This document shows, piece by piece, positions 53,335 to 61,947 of a stretch of DNA of 64,000 bases. The stretch comes from Frankia sp. RB7 (GTDB taxonomy: Bacteria; Pseudomonadota; Alphaproteobacteria; Rhizobiales; Xanthobacteraceae): NCBI GenBank assembly GCA_030403585.1, contig JAUEPE010000004.1, positions 62,001-126,000 of the forward strand, written 5' to 3'. A model generated the notes under the pieces. It searched no databases, was not told the origin of the DNA, and was given only the letters and a program-made list of their open reading frames with translations. The stretch's first letter is position 1; every line of letters begins with the position of its first letter. Both the position numbers and the translations under genes were made by a program.

Positions 53335-54630
53335 ATGCCCGCGCCAAAACCGCCTGCTTTCGAAACCCTGAGCCTGCATGCGGGCCAGCATCCGGATCCC
53401 GCGACCGGCGCCCGCGCGGTGCCGATCTACCAGACCACGTCCTATGTGTTCCAGGATTCCGACCACGCCGCCGCGCTGTTCAATCTCGAACGCGCCGGCC
53501 ACATCTATACGCGCATCTCCAACCCCACCACCGGCGTGTTGGAAGAGCGGCTCGCGGCGCTGGAGGGCGGCGTCGGTGCGATCTGCACCGCGAGCGGCAT
53601 GGCCGCGCTGCATCTCGCCATCGCGACGCTGCTCAATGCCGGCGACCACATCGTGGCGTCGAGCTCGCTCTATGGCGGCACCATCAATCTGCTGGCGCAT
53701 ACGCTGCCGCGCTTCGGCATCACCACGACCTTCGTGAAGCCGCGCGATCACGACGCGTTCCGGAAGGCGATCAAGCCGAACACAAAACTCGTGGTCGGCG
53801 AGACCATCGGCAATCCCGGGCTCGAGGTGTTGGACATTCCGAAAGTCGCGGCGATCGCGCATGACGCAAAGATTCCGCTGCTGATCGACAACACCTTTGC
53901 GACGCCCTATCTCAGCCGGCCGATCGAGCTCGGCGCCGACATCGTGATGCATTCGGCGACCAAATGGATCGGCGGCCACGGCATCGCGATCGGTGGCGCC
54001 ATCGTCGACGGCGGCCGGTTCGACTGGCGTGGCTCCGGCAAGTTTGGCGTGCTGACGGAGCCCTATGGCGGCTATCACGGCATCGTCTTCGACGAGCAGT
54101 TCGGCACCGCGGCCTTCATCATGCGCGCGCGCACCGAAGGCCTCCGCGATTTCGGCGCCTGCCTGTCACCGACCAATGCGTTCCAGCTTCTCCAGGGTGT
54201 CGAGACGCTCGGCGTTCGCATGGACCGCCACATTCAGAATACGCATCTCGTGCTGGAGGCGCTGAAGGCCAACAAGGGCGTCGGATGGGTGCTGCATCCC
54301 TCGCTCGAAGACCACACGGATTACCAGCTCGCGAAGCAGCTGCTGCCGCGCGGCGCCGGTTCGATCGTCTCCTTCGGCATCAAGGGCGGACGGCCTGCGG
54401 GGCGCAAGTTCATCGAATCGCTGCGCATGATCAGCCATCTCGCCAACGTCGGCGACGCCAAGACGCTGGTGATCCACCCGGCCTCGACCACGCATCAGCA
54501 AATGGATGCCGAGCAGCTCAAGGCCGCCGGCATCGGCGAGGAGCTGGTGCGGCTGTCGGTCGGCATCGAGACCGCCTCCGACATCATCGACGATCTCGCG
54601 CAGGCGCTGCGCATCTCGCAGAAGGTTTGA
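53335..54630 (+). CDS. metY: O-acetylhomoserine sulfhydrylase (Cys/Met metabolism PLP enzyme)
   Basis: 431 residues from ATG 53335, the usual MetY length. The start FETLSLHAGQHPDPATGARA, IYTRISNPTTGVLEERLAAL, the PLP-lysine segment MHSATKWIGGHG, and the end VIHPASTTHQQM are typical of the class. It makes homocysteine from O-acetylhomoserine and sulfide. It is followed four bases later by an alpha/beta hydrolase. A sulfonate-type binding protein and a polycysteine leader lie opposite, so the area has a sulfur theme. Confidence 0.93.
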   Translation: MPAPKPPAFETLSLHAGQHPDPATGARAVPIYQTTSYVFQDSDHAAALFNLERAGHIYTRISNPTTGVLEERLAALEGGVGAICTASGMAALHLAIATLLNAGDHIVASSSLYGGTINLLAHTLPRFGITTTFVKPRDHDAFRKAIKPNTKLVVGETIGNPGLEVLDIPKVAAIAHDAKIPLLIDNTFATPYLSRPIELGADIVMHSATKWIGGHGIAIGGAIVDGGRFDWRGSGKFGVLTEPYGGYHGIVFDEQFGTAAFIMRARTEGLRDFGACLSPTNAFQLLQGVETLGVRMDRHIQNTHLVLEALKANKGVGWVLHPSLEDHTDYQLAKQLLPRGAGSIVSFGIKGGRPAGRKFIESLRMISHLANVGDAKTLVIHPASTTHQQMDAEQLKAAGIGEELVRLSVGIETASDIIDDLAQALRISQKV

Positions 54631-54634
54631 CACG

Positions 54635-55417
54635 ATGAAGCTCTCTGTCAACGGCGCCGAGGTATTTGTCGCAACCGGCGGCCGCGAATTCGACAAATCT
54701 CTGCCCACGGTCGTCTTCCTCCATGGTGCCGGCTTCGACCATTCGACCTGGGCGCTGCATACGCGCTGGTTCGCCCATCACGGTTTTGGCGTGTTGGCGC
54801 CCGACCTGCCCGGCCACGGCCGTTCCGCCGGACCTTCGCTATCGAGCATCGCCGAGATGGCTGATTGGACGGCTGCGCTGCTCGATGCGGCGGGCACTGC
54901 GAAAGCGCATCTGATCGGCCACTCCATGGGATCGCTGATCTCGCTGGAGACCGCCGCGCGGCACCCCGACAAGGTGTCCGCGTTGAGCCTGATCGGCACG
55001 GCCGCGACGATGACGGTCGGCCCCGATCTGCTGAGGGCGGCCGAGGCCAACTCGCAGGACGCCAACGACATGGTGTCGATCTGGGGCCTTGGCTTCAACG
55101 CCGAACTCGGCGGCAGCCTCGCGCCGGGACTGTGGATGCATGGCGGCGCGCAAGCCGTGTTGAAGTCTTGCGAGCCGGGCGTGCTGTTCAAGGATTTGTC
55201 AGCCTGCAATGCCTACGCGAATGCGCTTCAAGCGGCAGCGACCGTCAAAGTGCCTGCGACCCTCATTCTCGGCGAGCGGGACATGATGACGCCAGCGAAG
55301 GCGGGCAAGGCGCTCGCGGCCGCGATCCCGCATGCGAAGACCGTCGTTGTGCCGGGCGCGGGCCATATGATCATGGCCGAGCGCCCGGATGAATTGCTGG
55401 CGGCGCTGAAAGGCTAG
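54635..55417 (+). CDS. Alpha/beta hydrolase
   Basis: 260 residues from ATG 54635, preceded by aagg and four bases after the metY stop. The triad is Ser in LIGHSMGSLISLE, Asp in LILGERDMMTP, and His in VVPGAGHMIM. The length and the short cap are those of a small esterase or C-C hydrolase of the HpaI/MhpC-like group. Its last 47 bases overlap the tail of the binding-protein gene on the other strand. Confidence 0.92.
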   Translation: MKLSVNGAEVFVATGGREFDKSLPTVVFLHGAGFDHSTWALHTRWFAHHGFGVLAPDLPGHGRSAGPSLSSIAEMADWTAALLDAAGTAKAHLIGHSMGSLISLETAARHPDKVSALSLIGTAATMTVGPDLLRAAEANSQDANDMVSIWGLGFNAELGGSLAPGLWMHGGAQAVLKSCEPGVLFKDLSACNAYANALQAAATVKVPATLILGERDMMTPAKAGKALAAAIPHAKTVVVPGAGHMIMAERPDELLAALKG

Positions 55418-56378
55418 CGCGCCTCAGGAAGCCCGGCGTCCACTTCCAGACGATGTCGGAGACGTTGACCGGCTTCGGGATCAGGCCGAGCTTTGCGAAG
55501 CGGTCGGCTACGGCCTGCTGGCTTGTGATCACCTCGGCGTTCAGCGGGACGACCCGGAAGTTGGAGCGTCCCACAAAACGCCTGACGGCCTCGATGTCAA
55601 CGCCGGTCGCGTCGGCCTGAGCCTTTGCGACCTCCTCATGGTGTCCGTTGGCCCAGACGCCTTCGGACGCGAACGTCGTGTTGAGCTTCGCGACGAGGGA
55701 CGGATACTTCTCCACGAAGTCGGTGTTGGCGATGTAGAACGCGTTCGGCTTATGCACGTCCTTATCGAAGGCGATGACGCGCGCATTCTCCTTCAATTCG
55801 GCGAGCGCGAGGTAGGGATCCCAGATCGACCATGCGTCGACCGAGCCCTTGATGAAGGCCGCGGTTGCATCGGCTGGCGCGAGCGGCGCCGGCGTGATGT
55901 CCGACCAGGAGAGTCCGGTCTTTTCGAGCGCTGCGACCAGAAGATTATGAGCGCTTGAGCCCTTTCCGAAAGCGACGCGCTTGCCCTTGAGATCGGCTAG
56001 CGTCTTGATCGGAGAGTCCTTCGGCACGATGATCGCCTGTGTGTTGCCGTCCGACTTCACCGCCGCCACATAGCGGATCCTCGCACCGCCAGCCTGCGCG
56101 AAGATTGGCGGGGCGTCGCCGACATAGCCGAAATCGACGCTTCCGACATTGATGGCTTCCAGCAGCGGCGGGCCGAACTGGAAGTCGATCCATTTGATCT
56201 CGATGCCGAGCGGCCTGAAGGCGTTTTCGAGCGTCTGACGCTGGCGCACCGCCGGGAAGAAGCCGCCCTTCTGCGTGCCGATGCGAATTTCAGCGGGCTT
56301 GTCCTCAGCGCGCGCAGGTGCGGCCAACGCGGTCGCGAGCAGGAGTGTTGTCGCAAGGATGTGTCGTCGGCTAATCAT
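55371..56378 (-). CDS. Sulfonate-type ABC transporter substrate-binding protein
   Basis: 335 residues from ATG 56378. A signal peptide (residues 1-24) ends APARA. The fold is the SsuA/NitT group: IRIGTQKGGFFPAVRQRQTL, GSVDFGYVGDAPPIFAQAGG, FGKGSSAHNLLVAALEKTG, and WSIWDPYLALAE. The end LRRASLSAPPAIHPGARP looks like an extension past the usual terminus and overlaps the hydrolase stop. No permease or ATPase genes are adjacent. Ligand is inferred as a sulfonate or sulfate ester. Confidence 0.88.
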   Translation of the reverse strand: MISRRHILATTLLLATALAAPARAEDKPAEIRIGTQKGGFFPAVRQRQTLENAFRPLGIEIKWIDFQFGPPLLEAINVGSVDFGYVGDAPPIFAQAGGARIRYVAAVKSDGNTQAIIVPKDSPIKTLADLKGKRVAFGKGSSAHNLLVAALEKTGLSWSDITPAPLAPADATAAFIKGSVDAWSIWDPYLALAELKENARVIAFDKDVHKPNAFYIANTDFVEKYPSLVAKLNTTFASEGVWANGHHEEVAKAQADATGVDIEAVRRFVGRSNFRVVPLNAEVITSQQAVADRFAKLGLIPKPVNVSDIVWKWTPGFLRRASLSAPPAIHPGARP

Positions 56379-56399
56379 ATTGCGGTTCTTTCACTGGAG

Positions 56400-56621
56400 T
56401 CAGTTGGCGAAGAGATGGGAATTCGGGCGCCGGCTCCGCTCGGAGAACACGGCGCGGGCAGCGCGTTCGGCCTCCCGCGCCGAACGGAACTGACGACCTT
56501 CGAGACTGTCGAACAGGCGCTCGGAAGAGAAAAAGCGAAAGCCGTGCTCATCTCTTGTGATGATGCCGGCGGCACGGTCGTGGACTTCGATGATGTAGGC
56601 GTTCGACTGGGGCTGGGACAT
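56400..56621 (-). CDS. Small conserved hypothetical protein
   Basis: 73 residues from ATG 56621. It has a strand-rich start (YIIEVHDRAAGIITRDEHG) and a helix with SAREAERAARAVF. Similar short proteins occur widely in rhizobia. It lies 21 bases upstream of the binding-protein gene and 71 bases downstream of the leader peptide on the same strand, so all three are probably one transcription unit. No known function. Confidence 0.7.
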   Translation of the reverse strand: MSQPQSNAYIIEVHDRAAGIITRDEHGFRFFSSERLFDSLEGRQFRSAREAERAARAVFSERSRRPNSHLFAN

Positions 56622-56692
56622 GACTGCTCGTTCGCCGGACCTTCGGCGCTTCTGTCTTGAGATGTCTGGTGTGGCGTGTTGCTAGGAGGCGA

Positions 56693-56755
56693 TCAGCAAC
56701 AACAACAGGCGCCGGTAGCCGCGGAGAAACAGCGCCGCATCATGCACGCATGCAT
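56693..56755 (-). CDS. Polycysteine leader peptide (20 aa)
   Basis: A 20-codon frame from ATG 56755 to TGA 56693 encodes MHACMMRRCFSAATGACCCC, ending in four cysteine codons and with six Cys in total. Polycysteine upstream frames are known to control sulfur genes by cysteine-responsive attenuation in mycobacteria. Here the frame precedes a sulfonate-type transporter gene, which fits the same logic. A weak hairpin (cgccg / cggcg at 56633-56648) lies just before the next start. The start lacks a strong ribosome site; M5 or M6 could also serve. Confidence 0.72.
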   Translation of the reverse strand: MHACMMRRCFSAATGACCCC

Positions 56756-57137
56756 GGCGTTCTGATTGCGCTGGTGATCGATTCTCATAATGTGGCTTCG
56801 ACCCCAGGAGCAGCTTCGATGCTTCGAATATCGAGTGATTGGCGCATTTGGTCAATGAAATGGCTATCCATATTTGGCAGCGTGGCGCTCGCGCGCTTCT
56901 CCCGCCGCAAGCATTGACAGGCCGATTCATCTCGCGACGAGTTCAACACGGATACACGGCCGGCATCCGTAGGGTGGGCAAAGCGGCGCGTGCCCACGAC
57001 TTCTATCGCGGTGTTGGATAGGTGGTGGGCACGGCGCAAGTGCGCCTTTGCCCACCCGATTCCGGACTCGCGGAAAGAGCCCCTCACCCCGCCCTCTCAC
57101 CGCAAGAGCGGGGCGAGGGAGACGAGGGACCAGCGCT
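56756..57137. other. Intergenic region with repeats
   Basis: About 380 bases upstream of the leader peptide and downstream of the PNPOx-like gene. It must hold the promoter of the leader-peptide transcript; no -35/-10 boxes were placed. Two repeat-like segments fill its right half. Confidence 0.45.
56968..57057. repeat. Dispersed inverted repeat
   Basis: The left part gtagggtgggcaaagcggcg reads, in reverse complement, like the right part gcgcctttgcccaccc; inner arms cgtgcccacg and ggtgggcacg also pair. This is a long imperfect hairpin of a kind common in Bradyrhizobium intergenic regions. A second, shorter unit (gccctctcaccgcaagagcg and ggcgagggagac) follows at about 57083-57125. Confidence 0.65.
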
Positions 57138-57749
57138 TCACCACATCGTCGCCGCGGCACGCTCCGGCCACACCCGATCATACTCATCACCGCCGACCTT
57201 GTTCTCACTCATCTCGGCGAGGATCTGACCGGGCGTCGGCAGCGTCTTGGGGTCGATGCGCTTGTCGGGATTCCAGAGGTCGGAGCGAACGATGGCGCGG
57301 GCGCACTGGAAGTAAATCTCTTCCACGTTCATCACCATGACGCTGCGCGGCGCCTTGCCCTCGACCTTGAACGAGGCGAGCAGTTCCGGATCGACCGAGA
57401 GATGCGCGCGGCCGTTGGCGCGGACCGCATTGCCGGAACCGGGGATCAGGAACATCAGCGACACCCTGGGATCGCGCACGATGTTACGCAGGGAATCGAC
57501 CCGGTTGTTGCCGCGGCGGTCGGGCAACATCAACGTTCTGGGATCATGGATGCGGACGAAGCCGGGCAGATCGCCGCGCGGCGAGCAGTCGATGCCCTCT
57601 GGCCCGATGGTGGCGAGTGCGGCGAACGGCGCCTTCTCGATGAAGATGCGGTAGAGCGGAGTGACGTGGTCGGCTACTTTCACGGTCGAAGCATCACCGA
57701 CGGCGCCGTAGATCGCCTCTAGCTGTTCGACCGTTTCGATCACCGTCAT
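57138..57749 (-). CDS. Pyridoxamine 5'-phosphate oxidase-like FMN protein
   Basis: 203 residues from ATG 57749. The split-barrel fold shows IEKAPFAALATIGPEGIDCS, PRGDLPGFVRIHDPRTLMLP, DRRGNNRVDSLRNIVRDPRV and LMFLIPGSGNAVRANGRAHL. The group (MSMEG_1061-like) binds FMN or F420-type cofactors, and its reactions are mostly unknown. It follows the phosphonate operon by 27 bases on the same strand but is not a known part of C-P lyase. Confidence 0.88.
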   Translation of the reverse strand: MTVIETVEQLEAIYGAVGDASTVKVADHVTPLYRIFIEKAPFAALATIGPEGIDCSPRGDLPGFVRIHDPRTLMLPDRRGNNRVDSLRNIVRDPRVSLMFLIPGSGNAVRANGRAHLSVDPELLASFKVEGKAPRSVMVMNVEEIYFQCARAIVRSDLWNPDKRIDPKTLPTPGQILAEMSENKVGGDEYDRVWPERAAATMW

Positions 57750-57776
57750 TCCACACTCTCCTGGTTGCGCGGGCGG

Positions 57777-58373
57777 TTAATCGCGCCAGCCTTCATTCCT
57801 GATCACGCGCACCAGCTGGCGGCCGTGATAGTCCGCGCTGCCGGCATTGAGGATGGTGATATCGGCATTGGCCGAGGCGTCATCGACGCTGCGCGCAAGC
57901 CGGTCGGCGATATTGCCGTCGGTGTGACGCGCCCGCGCAGCAAGGCGCTGCGCCAGCACGTCCGGCGGCGCGGTGATCGCGACCACGACGACGTTGGCAT
58001 AGGCCCGGCGTAGCGGGCCAATGACCGTGCGCGAGACGTTGACGACGACAGCGCGCCCCGCACGGATGTCGTCGTTGATCTCCAGCGGCAGGGCATAGGA
58101 ATGCCCATGCGCATCCCAATGCACGGCGAAATCGCCGTGGTCGCGCGCGCGGGCGAATTCGTCGGGACTCAACGCAATATTCTCCTCGTCGGCAGAGGAC
58201 GCACGCGTCACGACGCGGCGCGGGAAGACGATTTGGTGATCGTCGACACAGGCCGCCTGCGCCAGCCGCAGCAGCGTGTCCTTGCCCGCGCCGCTCGGGC
58301 CGACCACGAGCACCAGCCGCCCGGGCCCGATCGCGCCCGCCGCGTCCTTCGCGGTTGTGACCGTCTCGCTCAT
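57777..58373 (-). CDS. phnN: Ribose 1,5-bisphosphokinase PhnN
   Basis: 198 residues from ATG 58373, overlapping the phnM stop by four bases (ATGA). The Walker A is LVLVVGPSGAGKDTLL, with guanylate-kinase-like VFPRRVVTRASSADEENIAL. It makes PRPP from ribose 1,5-bisphosphate formed by phosphonate breakdown. It is the last gene of the C-P lyase operon in this window. Confidence 0.93.
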   Translation of the reverse strand: MSETVTTAKDAAGAIGPGRLVLVVGPSGAGKDTLLRLAQAACVDDHQIVFPRRVVTRASSADEENIALSPDEFARARDHGDFAVHWDAHGHSYALPLEINDDIRAGRAVVVNVSRTVIGPLRRAYANVVVVAITAPPDVLAQRLAARARHTDGNIADRLARSVDDASANADITILNAGSADYHGRQLVRVIRNEGWRD

Positions 58374-59527
58374 GCGACACGGCCTCCTTCGCGCCAGACG
58401 CTGCGAACCACGGGAACGCTGCCGGCCACGTGGACGCGGATCAGATCGGCGCGCTTGCCGATTGCGATCTCGCCGCGATCGGTGAGGCCGACCGCATCGG
58501 CGGGCGCCTTCGTCACGGTGCGAACGGCCGCGGGCAGGCTGATCGACGGCGCATGCTCGGGCAGTTGCAGCGCGCCCATCAGCAGGCTGGACGGGATGTA
58601 GTCCGACGACAGGATATCGAGCAGGCCTTCGCGGGCCAGATCCACCGCAGCGATGTTGCCGGAGTGCGACCCGCCGCGCACGACGTTGGGCGCGCCCATC
58701 AGGATGTCGATGCCGGCATGATGCAGGCCGCGCGCGGCCTCGATCGTGGTCGGGAATTCCGCCACCGCGACGCCGTCACGCACGGCGTCGGCGACGTTTT
58801 CCTCGGTGGTGTCGTCATGGCTCGCCAACGGAATCTTGTACTCATGCGCCAGCGACACGATCTCGCGCATGTTCGTAGCGGCGTATTTCTTCTGGTACTC
58901 GAAGCGCTTCGCGAACAACTCGTCGAGCTCGGCATCGGTCTTGCCGCCGCCCTTGCCGCGATAATAGTCGCGCAGCTTGACCTCGTCGCGGAACTGACGC
59001 TGGCCGGGGGTGTGATCCATCAGCGACATCAGCTTGACGTCGGGCCGGTCGATCAGCTCCTTGGCTTCCTCGACCACGCTCGGCATCGGGATTTCGCAGC
59101 GCAAATGCAGGAAGTGGTCGGCGCGCAGCAGATTCGAGTCGCGCGCGGTCGTGATCGCGGCGGCGAGCACACCAGCACGACCATCGACCTCCTCCGCGCC
59201 GTCTTCGCGCCAGACCCGGAGCGAGTCGAACACCGTGGTAATGCCCGAGGTCGCGAGCTGACCGTCATAGGAGATGACGGCCGCGACCGGATTCCAGAAC
59301 ACTTTTGGCCGCGGCACGTAATGCGCTTCGAGATGGTCGGTGTGGAGCTCGATCAGGCCCGGCATGATCAGGTCGCCGCCGGCATCCTCTGCGCCCGCGG
59401 GCGCCCTGCCCTCGCCGATCTCCGCAATCCGTCCGTCCGCAAGAGCAAGCCAGCCCTGTTCGATCACCCGGTCAGCCAGCACGATCCTGGCGTTGGCGAT
59501 CACGACGTCCTTCGGCTTGGCGTTCAT
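58370..59527 (-). CDS. phnM: RPnTP diphosphatase PhnM
   Basis: 385 residues from ATG 59527. Amidohydrolase-type TIM barrel: LIMPGLIELHTDHLEAHYVP (metal His residues), MSLMDHTPGQRQFRDEVKLR, PLASHDDTTEENVADAVRDG, and LSSDYIPSSLLMGAL. It releases pyrophosphate from alpha-D-ribose 1-methylphosphonate 5-triphosphate before C-P cleavage. Length and order match other PhnM proteins. Confidence 0.96.
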   Translation of the reverse strand: MNAKPKDVVIANARIVLADRVIEQGWLALADGRIAEIGEGRAPAGAEDAGGDLIMPGLIELHTDHLEAHYVPRPKVFWNPVAAVISYDGQLATSGITTVFDSLRVWREDGAEEVDGRAGVLAAAITTARDSNLLRADHFLHLRCEIPMPSVVEEAKELIDRPDVKLMSLMDHTPGQRQFRDEVKLRDYYRGKGGGKTDAELDELFAKRFEYQKKYAATNMREIVSLAHEYKIPLASHDDTTEENVADAVRDGVAVAEFPTTIEAARGLHHAGIDILMGAPNVVRGGSHSGNIAAVDLAREGLLDILSSDYIPSSLLMGALQLPEHAPSISLPAAVRTVTKAPADAVGLTDRGEIAIGKRADLIRVHVAGSVPVVRSVWREGGRVA

Positions 59528-59539
59528 GTCCCTCTTCCT

Positions 59540-60238
59540 TCAGGCCGCGGCGGCAAAGCCGGTGACATCGACGATGCGGTCAGCAATCAAATGGCGGATT
59601 TCGTCGTCATGGACAATGGCGACCATGGCGACGCCCTGGCGTTTCTTCTCAGCGACCAGCGCGACCACGACAGCCCGGTTGGCGGCATCGAGCGAGGCGG
59701 TCGGCTCGTCCAGCAGCAGGATCGGCAGATCCGAGATGAAGCCGCGGGCGATGTTGACGCGCTGCTGCTCGCCGCCGGAGAAGGTCGCGGGCGGAAGCTG
59801 CCAGAGACGCTCGGGGATGTTGAGGCGATGCAGCAACTCGCCGGCGCGCGCCTGCGCATCGGCGCGTGTCATGCCGTTGACGATCAAAGGCTCGGCGACA
59901 ACGTCGATGGTCGCAACCCGCGGCACCGCGCGCAAAAACTGGCTGACATAGCCGATGGTGGCACGGCGGACGTTGAGGACTTGTCGCGGCTCGGCCGCGG
60001 CCAGATCGATAAGCGCGCCGCGATGGCGGATGCCGATGCGACCGGAATCGCAGCGGTAATTGCCGAAGATCATCTTCAGGATCGAGGATTTTCCGGCACC
60101 GGACGGGCCGGACAGTACGACGCACTCGCCGGGATCGACGTGGAAGGTCACGCCGCGCACGACAGGCAATTCGATGCCGCCCTGCAGGTGCATCGTGAAG
60201 GTCTTGTTGGCGTCGGCGATGTCGATCATGGCGGTCAT
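59540..60238 (-). CDS. phnL: C-P lyase ABC-type protein PhnL
   Basis: 232 residues from ATG 60238. Walker A is VVLSGPSGAGKSSILKMIFG, signature PATFSGGEQQRVNIARGF, Walker B LPILLLDEPTASLD. It acts in the C-P lyase complex with PhnK, not as a classic importer ATPase. It lies between phnM and phnK, with 12-22 base gaps. Confidence 0.95.
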   Translation of the reverse strand: MTAMIDIADANKTFTMHLQGGIELPVVRGVTFHVDPGECVVLSGPSGAGKSSILKMIFGNYRCDSGRIGIRHRGALIDLAAAEPRQVLNVRRATIGYVSQFLRAVPRVATIDVVAEPLIVNGMTRADAQARAGELLHRLNIPERLWQLPPATFSGGEQQRVNIARGFISDLPILLLDEPTASLDAANRAVVVALVAEKKRQGVAMVAIVHDDEIRHLIADRIVDVTGFAAAA

Positions 60239-60260
60239 GGGAAGGCTCTTGTGAGAAGGC

Positions 60261-61058
60261 TTATGGCGGCAGAATCGAGGAGACGAGGAGTTGGGTGTAA
60301 GGCTCGCGCGGATCGTCCAGCACCTGGTCGGTGAGGCCGGTCTCGATGACGCGGCCGCCCTTCATCACCATCACGCGATGCGACAACAGCCGCGCGACCG
60401 CGAGATCGTGGGTGACGATGACGACGGCGAGCTGCAGTTCGGCGACGAGATTGCGCAGGAGGTCGAGCAGGCGGGCCTGCACCGAGACATCGAGGCCGCC
60501 GGTCGGCTCGTCCATGAACACCAGCCGTGGCCCGGTGACGAGGTTGCGCGCGATCTGGAGGCGCTGGCGCATGCCACCCGAATAGGTGCGCGGCGCATCG
60601 TCGATGCGCGCGACGTCGATCTCGACCCGCGTCAACCAGTCGGAGGCGGTCTCGCGAATCCGGCCGTAGTGATTCCAGCCCACCGCCATCAGCCGCTCGC
60701 CGACATTGGCGCCGGCGGAGACCGCCATGCGCAGGCCCTGCGCCGGATCCTGATGCACAAAACCCCAATCGGTGCGGAACAGCAGGCGCCGCTCAGCCTC
60801 GCCGAGCGCGGCGAGATCGCGGGTGACACCGTCCCGCATCCGGTAGGCCACCTGCCCGCCACTGGCGGCTAGCTGACCCGACAAGAGCTGGAGCAGCGTC
60901 GACTTGCCGGAGCCGGATTCGCCGACGATTGCCAGCACCTCGCCGGGATAGAGCGAGAACGACACCTCGCGGCAGGCGGCGATGCGGCCGTAGGACTTGC
61001 TGAGGCTTTCCGCAACCAGCAGCGGCTGATCGGTTTCGAGTAGATCCTGATCAGCCAT
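60261..61058 (-). CDS. phnK: C-P lyase ABC-type protein PhnK
   Basis: 265 residues from ATG 61058, overlapping the end of phnJ by eight bases. Walker A is LAIVGESGSGKSTLLQLLSG, signature RTYSGGMRQRLQIARNL, Walker B PRLVFMDEPTGGLDVSVQAR. PhnK binds the PhnGHIJ core complex. A conserved insertion near GFVHQDPAQGLRM is typical of the family. Confidence 0.95.
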   Translation of the reverse strand: MADQDLLETDQPLLVAESLSKSYGRIAACREVSFSLYPGEVLAIVGESGSGKSTLLQLLSGQLAASGGQVAYRMRDGVTRDLAALGEAERRLLFRTDWGFVHQDPAQGLRMAVSAGANVGERLMAVGWNHYGRIRETASDWLTRVEIDVARIDDAPRTYSGGMRQRLQIARNLVTGPRLVFMDEPTGGLDVSVQARLLDLLRNLVAELQLAVVIVTHDLAVARLLSHRVMVMKGGRVIETGLTDQVLDDPREPYTQLLVSSILPP

Positions 61059-61947
61059 TGGAGGTCTCCGGCGCCTTGTCCTTGTACGGCGCAGCACTTA
61101 GGGCACCGTGATGGCCGGCGGCCTGACGTCCCTCGCAATAGTCGGTGTCGGAGCAGACGAACATGCGGCTACCCTTGTCGTCGGTGACGATCTCGTCGAG
61201 GTAGGAGTTTTCGGCCGCGCACAGCGCGCAGGGCGCGTTGAAGCGATAGGGCTCGAACGGGTGGTCCTCGAAATCGAGCGACACCACCTGGGTATAGGGC
61301 GGGATCGCATAGATGCGCTTCTCGCGGCCGGCGCCGAACAATTGCAACGCCGGGCAATTGTCCATCTTGGGATTGTCGAATTTCGGCGTCGGCGACGGAT
61401 CCATCACGTAGCGCGCATTCACCTTCACCGGATAGGCGTAGGCGGTCGCGATGTGGCCGAAGCGGGCAATGTCCTCATAGAGCTTCACATGCATCAGGCC
61501 GTATTCGGCGAGCGCGTGCATGCGGCGCGTTTCGGTCTCGCGCGGCTCGAGGAAGCGCAGCGGTTCCGGGATCGGCACCTGATAGACCAGCACCTGGTTT
61601 TCGTGCAGCGACGTCTCCGGGATACGGTGACGGGTCTGGATCACGGTCGCCTCGTCCGTCGAGGTCGTGGTGGCGACGCCGGCAGTCTTCGCGAAGAATT
61701 TGCGGATCGAGATCGCGTTGGTGGTGTCGTCGGAGCCCTGGTCGATCACCTTCAGGACGTCCTGCGGTCCCAGGATCGCAGCGGTCACCTGCACGCCGCC
61801 GGTGCCCCAGCCATAGGGCATCGGCATTTCGCGGCTGGCGAACGGCACCTGATAGCCGGGGATCGCGATCGCCTTCAGGATCGCGCGGCGGATCATCCGC
61901 TTGGTCTGCTCGTCGAGGTAGGCGAAATTATAGGCGGGCGCGTTCAT
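61051..61947 (-). CDS. phnJ: C-P lyase radical SAM subunit PhnJ
   Basis: 298 residues from ATG 61947. The cysteines C240 and C243 (CALC), C265 (MFVC) and C271 (TDYC) match the E. coli pattern (C241, C244, C266 for the 4Fe-4S cluster and C272 as thiyl radical site). It cleaves the carbon-phosphorus bond of ribose 1-methylphosphonate 5-phosphate, releasing the hydrocarbon. Its start overlaps the phnI stop (ATGA). Confidence 0.97.
   Translation of the reverse strand: MNAPAYNFAYLDEQTKRMIRRAILKAIAIPGYQVPFASREMPMPYGWGTGGVQVTAAILGPQDVLKVIDQGSDDTTNAISIRKFFAKTAGVATTTSTDEATVIQTRHRIPETSLHENQVLVYQVPIPEPLRFLEPRETETRRMHALAEYGLMHVKLYEDIARFGHIATAYAYPVKVNARYVMDPSPTPKFDNPKMDNCPALQLFGAGREKRIYAIPPYTQVVSLDFEDHPFEPYRFNAPCALCAAENSYLDEIVTDDKGSRMFVCSDTDYCEGRQAAGHHGALSAAPYKDKAPETSNG

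Noticed and set aside
56682..56930. An 82-codon minus-strand frame overlapping the leader peptide
   Set aside because: It reads the same DNA in another frame and ends in a run of Leu produced by the Cys codons; the polycysteine reading is the meaningful one.
58430..60334. A 634-codon open frame on the plus strand
   Set aside because: Antisense to phnM and phnL, which are unmistakable.
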